NCBI GenBank assembly: GCA_900317015.1
Contig: ONFH01000052.1
Location: 1-9,362, forward strand
DNA: 9,362 nt
Source: an uncultured Erysipelotrichaceae bacterium
GTDB lineage: Bacteria > Bacillota_I > Bacilli_A > Erysipelotrichales > Coprobacillaceae
Reading direction: 5' to 3'
The notes below the pieces were generated by a model. It worked only from the letters and a program-made list of their open reading frames with translations. It searched no databases and was not told where the DNA came from. Positions 6,761 through 9,362 of this stretch are shown one piece after another. A program made the position numbers and the translations under genes. The stretch's first letter is position 1, and every line of letters begins with the position of its first letter.

Positions 6761-6988
6761 CGTTAAAGGCAATGAATAGATAAGTAGCTATAAGATGAAT
6801 TCATAGAGAGTTCCTGATGGTGGAAAAGGAATAAAAACATTTATAGTGAATAAAGACTAGGAGCCGGTTCCTGGATCGTCAGTGATAGGATCACGTATCC
6901 CGCGTTAAGGGTCATGAGGTCATTTTAATGACGAACTAGGGTGGTACCACGAAGTAACTCTCGTCCCTTTTGGGATTGGGAGTTTTTT
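6761..6988 (+). promoter_or_regulatory. T-box riboswitch, lysine-specific (specifier AAA)
   Basis: A complete T-box leader that reads uncharged tRNA-Lys and controls lysS by transcription antitermination. Stem I: CTATAAG (6788-6794) pairs with TTTATAG (6840-6846). Beneath it the loop-E motif AGTA (6783-6786) faces GAA (6848-6850), followed by the specifier AAA at 6852-6854. The distal part has AGAGAG (6805-6810) and a hairpin TTCCT/AGGAA (6811-6815, 6827-6831). Stem II-like AGGAGC/GTTCCT and a GTGAT/ATCAC hairpin (6882-6894) follow. The T-box AGGGTGGTACCACG (6938-6951) forms the antiterminator: AGGG with CCCT (6965-6968), a 7-base bulge TGGTACC, and ACGA (6949-6952) with TCGT (6961-6964). TGGT in the bulge would pair with ACCA of a tRNA whose discriminator is A. 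The antiterminator and terminator share 6961-6968, so they exclude each other. Confidence 0.95.
6956..6988 (+). terminator. Regulated terminator of the T-box leader
   Basis: AACTCTCGTCCC (6956-6967) pairs with GGGATTGGGAGTT (6972-6984) around a TTTT loop, with G-U pairs and one bulged T. A U run (6983-6988) follows. It forms when tRNA-Lys is charged and stops transcription before lysS. Its 5' arm is needed for the antiterminator. Confidence 0.93.
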
Positions 6989-7011
6989 AATTTTAAAGAA
7001 GGAGAAGAACA

Positions 7012-8505
7012 ATGGCAAAGAGAAAGTTAACTCAGCAGGAACAAGTCAGAAGACAAAAGATGGAAGAACTAAGAGCCATGGGCATTGATCCATTTGGCCA
7101 GCGTTATGACGTCAAAGATACGACAAAAGACTTACGTGCTGATTATGGTACATTAACAAAAGAAGAATTAGAGGAAAAGAACGTTCAGGTTAAGATTGCT
7201 GGACGTATTATGAGAAGAAGACGTAAAGGTAAAGTCTGCTTCATGGATATCAATGACCGTTATGGTAAGATCCAGTTATACGTTCGTAAGGACGAAGTAG
7301 GCGAAGACGTTTACGAAATCGTTAAACGTGGTGATATCGGTGATATCATCGGTGTTGAAGGTGAATTAATGTTAACAGATACTGGTGAATTAACAGTACG
7401 AGTTGAAAAATATACACATTTAACAAAAGCCTTAAGACCATTACCAGAAAAGTATCATGGTTTAACTGATACTGAAGAAAGATATAGAAGAAGATACTTA
7501 GACTTGATCATGAATGAAGATGCAAGAAAGATCGCTTTCACAAGACCTAAGATTGTTCGTTCTATTCAGAAATACTTAGATGATCGTAATTATGTAGAAG
7601 TAGAAACACCTATGATGAATTCTATCTTAGGTGGGGCTGCTGCAAAACCATTCATTACTCATTTCAATGCCTTAGATAAAGATTTCTATTTACGTATTGC
7701 GACAGAATTAAACTTAAAGAGATTAATCGTCGGCGGGATGGATGCGGTTTATGAAATCGGTAGAATGTTCAGAAATGAAGGCATGGATAAGACTCATAAC
7801 CCAGAATTCACTTCAATCGAAGTTTATAAAGCATTCTCTGATCTTGAAGGTATGATGGACTTAACAGAAGGGATCGTTGCGAATGCAGCAATGACTGTTA
7901 ATGGTACATATGAAGTAGATTATAAGGGTCATCATATTTCTTTAGCTCCAGGCTTCAAGAGAATTTCTATGGTTGATGCCATCAAGGAGAAGACTGGTAT
8001 TGACTTTAGTCAGGATATGTCATTTGAAGATGCTAAAAAGTTAGCAGAAGAACATGAAATCGAAGTAGAACCACATTTTGCTTATGGTCATATTGTCAAT
8101 GCATTCTTTGAAAAATATGTTGAAGAAACAATTGTCGACCCTACATTCGTATATGGTCATCCAATTGAAATCTCACCACTTGCAAAGAAGAACTTAGAAG
8201 ATCCACGTTGGACTCAGCGTTTCGAATTATTCATCTGTGGTAACGAATATGCAAACGCATTTACAGAATTAAATGATCCAATCGATCAGTATGAAAGATT
8301 TGAAAATCAGTTAAAGGAAAGAGAATTAGGTAACGATGAAGCCAATGAAATGGACATCGATTATGTAGAAGCCCTTGAATATGGTCTTCCACCAACAGGT
8401 GGTATGGGTATGGGTGTTGACCGTTTAGTTATGTTATTAACTGGCGCTGAAACAATCCGTGAAGTTATCCTCTTCCCAGCCATGAAACCAACAAACGATA
8501 AATAA
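7012..8505 (+). CDS. lysS: Lysyl-tRNA synthetase, class II
   Basis: A 497-residue class II lysyl-tRNA synthetase, the normal length for LysS. It charges tRNA-Lys with lysine using ATP. The N-terminal OB-fold anticodon-binding domain spans about residues 60-165, with VKIAGRIMRRRRKGKVCF and GKIQLYV. The catalytic core carries RRYLDLI and a motif 1 region with VEVETPMM. Motif 2 has FRNEGMDKTHNPEFTSIE with Arg254. Motif 3 is GGMGMGVDRL (463-472) with Arg471. ELNDPIDQYERFENQ is the usual LysS stretch before motif 3. A strong ribosome site, GAAGGAG (6998-7004), sits 7 bases before the ATG. The gene is a single-gene unit with its own consensus promoter, T-box leader and terminator. Nothing looks damaged. 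Confidence 0.98.
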   Translation: MAKRKLTQQEQVRRQKMEELRAMGIDPFGQRYDVKDTTKDLRADYGTLTKEELEEKNVQVKIAGRIMRRRRKGKVCFMDINDRYGKIQLYVRKDEVGEDVYEIVKRGDIGDIIGVEGELMLTDTGELTVRVEKYTHLTKALRPLPEKYHGLTDTEERYRRRYLDLIMNEDARKIAFTRPKIVRSIQKYLDDRNYVEVETPMMNSILGGAAAKPFITHFNALDKDFYLRIATELNLKRLIVGGMDAVYEIGRMFRNEGMDKTHNPEFTSIEVYKAFSDLEGMMDLTEGIVANAAMTVNGTYEVDYKGHHISLAPGFKRISMVDAIKEKTGIDFSQDMSFEDAKKLAEEHEIEVEPHFAYGHIVNAFFEKYVEETIVDPTFVYGHPIEISPLAKKNLEDPRWTQRFELFICGNEYANAFTELNDPIDQYERFENQLKERELGNDEANEMDIDYVEALEYGLPPTGGMGMGVDRLVMLLTGAETIREVILFPAMKPTNDK

Positions 8506-8512
8506 TGTAATG

Positions 8513-8544
8513 TAGCCATTCAGATAATCTGGATGGCTATTTTT
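8513..8544 (+). terminator. Intrinsic terminator after lysS
   Basis: TAGCCATTCAGA pairs with TCTGGATGGCTA (one G-U pair) around a TAA loop, within 8513-8539. The T run is 8540-8544. It separates lysS from the CRISPR leader, so the array needs its own promoter. Confidence 0.9.
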
Positions 8545-8563
8545 AATAAAAAACTTCAAAATT

Positions 8564-8592
8564 TACCAACTAAAATCTTAAAAATACCAACT
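8564..8592 (+). repeat. Direct repeat TACCAACT x2 in the leader
   Basis: Two exact copies of TACCAACT start 21 bases apart (8564 and 8585), about two turns of the DNA helix, in an otherwise A/T-only setting. Such phasing would suit a protein binding one face of the DNA. No known site is recognised. Confidence 0.55.
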
Positions 8593-8650
8593 TTTTTATG
8601 AAAAATGACATGCCTTCTATCAAAAAAACATAGTAAATATCATATAAAAA

Positions 8651-8659
8651 TGGTATGAT
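8651..8659 (+). promoter_or_regulatory. Extended -10 box reading into the CRISPR array
   Basis: TGGTATGAT fits the TG-N-TATAAT extended -10 pattern with one mismatch. It lies 11 bases before the first repeat, giving a precursor crRNA start near 8666. It is the best evidence that the array is transcribed in the + direction. Confidence 0.5.
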
Positions 8660-8670
8660 GAGAGCGGACG

Positions 8671-9362
8671 GTTCTTGAGGTTTGATTAATCTTTTATAAT
8701 TTGCACCCATTCTTGTACCAGCTTACTCCAAGGTGGTTCTTGAGGTTTGATTAATCTTTTATAATTTGCACTTTATGATCTCCTGTGAATGCTGTTTATA
8801 GTTCTTGAGGTTTGATTAATCTTTTATAATTTGCACGTAAAAGCTGTTCGATTACAGGTGCAAGATGTTCTTGAGGTTTGATTAATCTTTTATAATTTGC
8901 ACGATCTCAAGGAAAGATCAGGCATGGCCGACGTTCTTGAGGTTTGATTAATCTTTTATAATTTGCACTTCCGGCGGAGCAATCGACCAGTACAAAGAGT
9001 TCTTGAGGTTTGATTAATCTTTTATAATTTGCACCCACAACACATGAAATTTTATTTCCTTCAAGTTCTTGAGGTTTGATTAATCTTTTATAATTTGCAC
9101 AGCTGGCCCTGCGACGGACCTACCCATTCGGTTCTTGAGGTTTGATTAATCTTTTATAATTTGCACGGAAACCGACCTGGCAATGCTGTTCCTGTGTTCT
9201 TGAGGTTTGATTAATCTTTTATAATTTGCACACTTATTCAACAAATACGGTCAAGAGTGTGTTCTTGAGGTTTGATTAATCTTTTATAATTTGCACTAAA
9301 AATGATTTATTTATATAGTGGAACCCGTTCTTGAGGTTTGATTAATCTTTTATAATTTGCAC
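8671..9362 (+). CRISPR. CRISPR array, 11 identical 36-base repeats and 10 spacers (type II-like), open at window end
   Basis: The repeat is 36 bases: it begins GTTCTTGAGG, has the palindrome GATTAATC at positions 14-21, and ends TATAATTTGCAC. Copies start at 8671, 8736, 8801, 8867, 8933, 8999, 9065, 9131, 9196, 9261 and 9327 and are identical by eye. Spacers are 29 bases (numbers 1, 2, 8, 9) or 30 bases (3-7 and 10), all different. GC varies strongly: spacer 7 is about 67%, spacer 10 about 23%. The last repeat ends on the last base of the window, so the true length is unknown. The 36/30 geometry and the absence of a GC-rich hairpin fit type II, in which a tracrRNA pairs with the repeat. It lacks the TTTCTAC/GTAGAT ending of type V-A repeats and the G/C-rich stem of type VI repeats. 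No cas genes are in the window, so the subtype is open. Confidence 0.97.

Larger units (their letters stand above)
8545..8670 (+). promoter_or_regulatory. Probable CRISPR leader
   Basis: A gene-free, very AT-rich stretch between the lysS terminator and the first repeat, as expected for a leader. It contains the 8-base direct repeat TACCAACT at 8564-8571 and 8585-8592. It also has an extended -10 box TGGTATGAT (8651-8659) that would start transcription near 8666, a few bases before the first repeat and reading into the array. The -35 position (8631-8636, TAGTAA) is poor, which an extended -10 can tolerate. The last bases before the repeat, GAGCGGACG, are notably less AT-rich. That this is the leader end, rather than the trailer, is inferred; all repeats are identical, so repeat decay cannot settle it. 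Confidence 0.65.

Noticed and set aside
6851..6853. TAA as T-box specifier directly after GAA
   Set aside because: It is a stop triplet with no tRNA. The next register gives AAA, which agrees with the downstream lysS gene.
8545..8670. tracrRNA in the leader
   Set aside because: No stretch complementary to the repeat (such as CAAACCTC or CTCAAGAAC) is present here or, by eye, elsewhere in the window on either strand.
8671..9362. Type V-A or type VI array
   Set aside because: The repeat lacks the TTTCTAC...GTAGAT 3' end of type V-A and the G/C-rich stem of type VI. Other rare types cannot be fully excluded.

Overview
The window looks like the chromosome of an AT-rich, Gram-positive-type (Firmicutes/Bacillota) bacterium. 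Pointers are a T-box leader in front of a class II lysyl-tRNA synthetase gene, purine-rich AGGAGG-like ribosome binding sites, consensus sigma-A-type promoters, U-tailed hairpin terminators, and a signal peptide with no outer-membrane features. The protein style (LysS, MBOAT/DHHW genes, AmmeMemoRadiSam genes) would suit a gut-associated lineage such as the Erysipelotrichia, but that placement is an impression from the proteins, not a proof.

Layout: (1) 1-1287 holds the end of an AMMECR1-domain gene and the overlapping AmmeMemoRadiSam radical SAM gene, closed by a strong terminator with a GNRA-type tetraloop. (2) 1328-2267 is a single-gene unit for a secreted protein with an EF-hand-like calcium loop and a C-terminal SH3-like region, with its own terminator. 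(3) 2316-6698 is a tight five-gene operon: membrane-anchored SGNH hydrolase, DUF4358-like membrane protein, MBOAT O-acyltransferase, DHHW-family SGNH-like protein and a GNAT N-acetyltransferase. Genes overlap by 4 bases or are 12-15 bases apart. The first four have the make-up of a cell-envelope O-acylation machine: the MBOAT would move acyl groups across the membrane, the extracytoplasmic SGNH-type proteins would transfer or remove them, and the target polymer is unknown. (4) 6726-8544 is lysS, with a perfect consensus promoter, a full T-box leader whose specifier reads AAA (Lys), and a terminator. (5) 8545-8670 is an AT-rich leader-like stretch with an extended -10 box next to the first CRISPR repeat. 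(6) 8671-9362 is a CRISPR array of 11 identical 36-base repeats and 10 spacers of 29 or 30 bases, running exactly to the window edge.

No cas gene and no recognisable tracrRNA anti-repeat lies in the window. The array is therefore typed only from its geometry (36-base repeats, about 30-base spacers, no GC-rich hairpin), which best fits type II. Its most notable feature is a perfect TATAAT in every repeat, placed so that transcription from it would begin at about the first base of each spacer. This recalls the repeat-embedded promoters of some type II-C arrays, but no good -35 or TG extension supports it.
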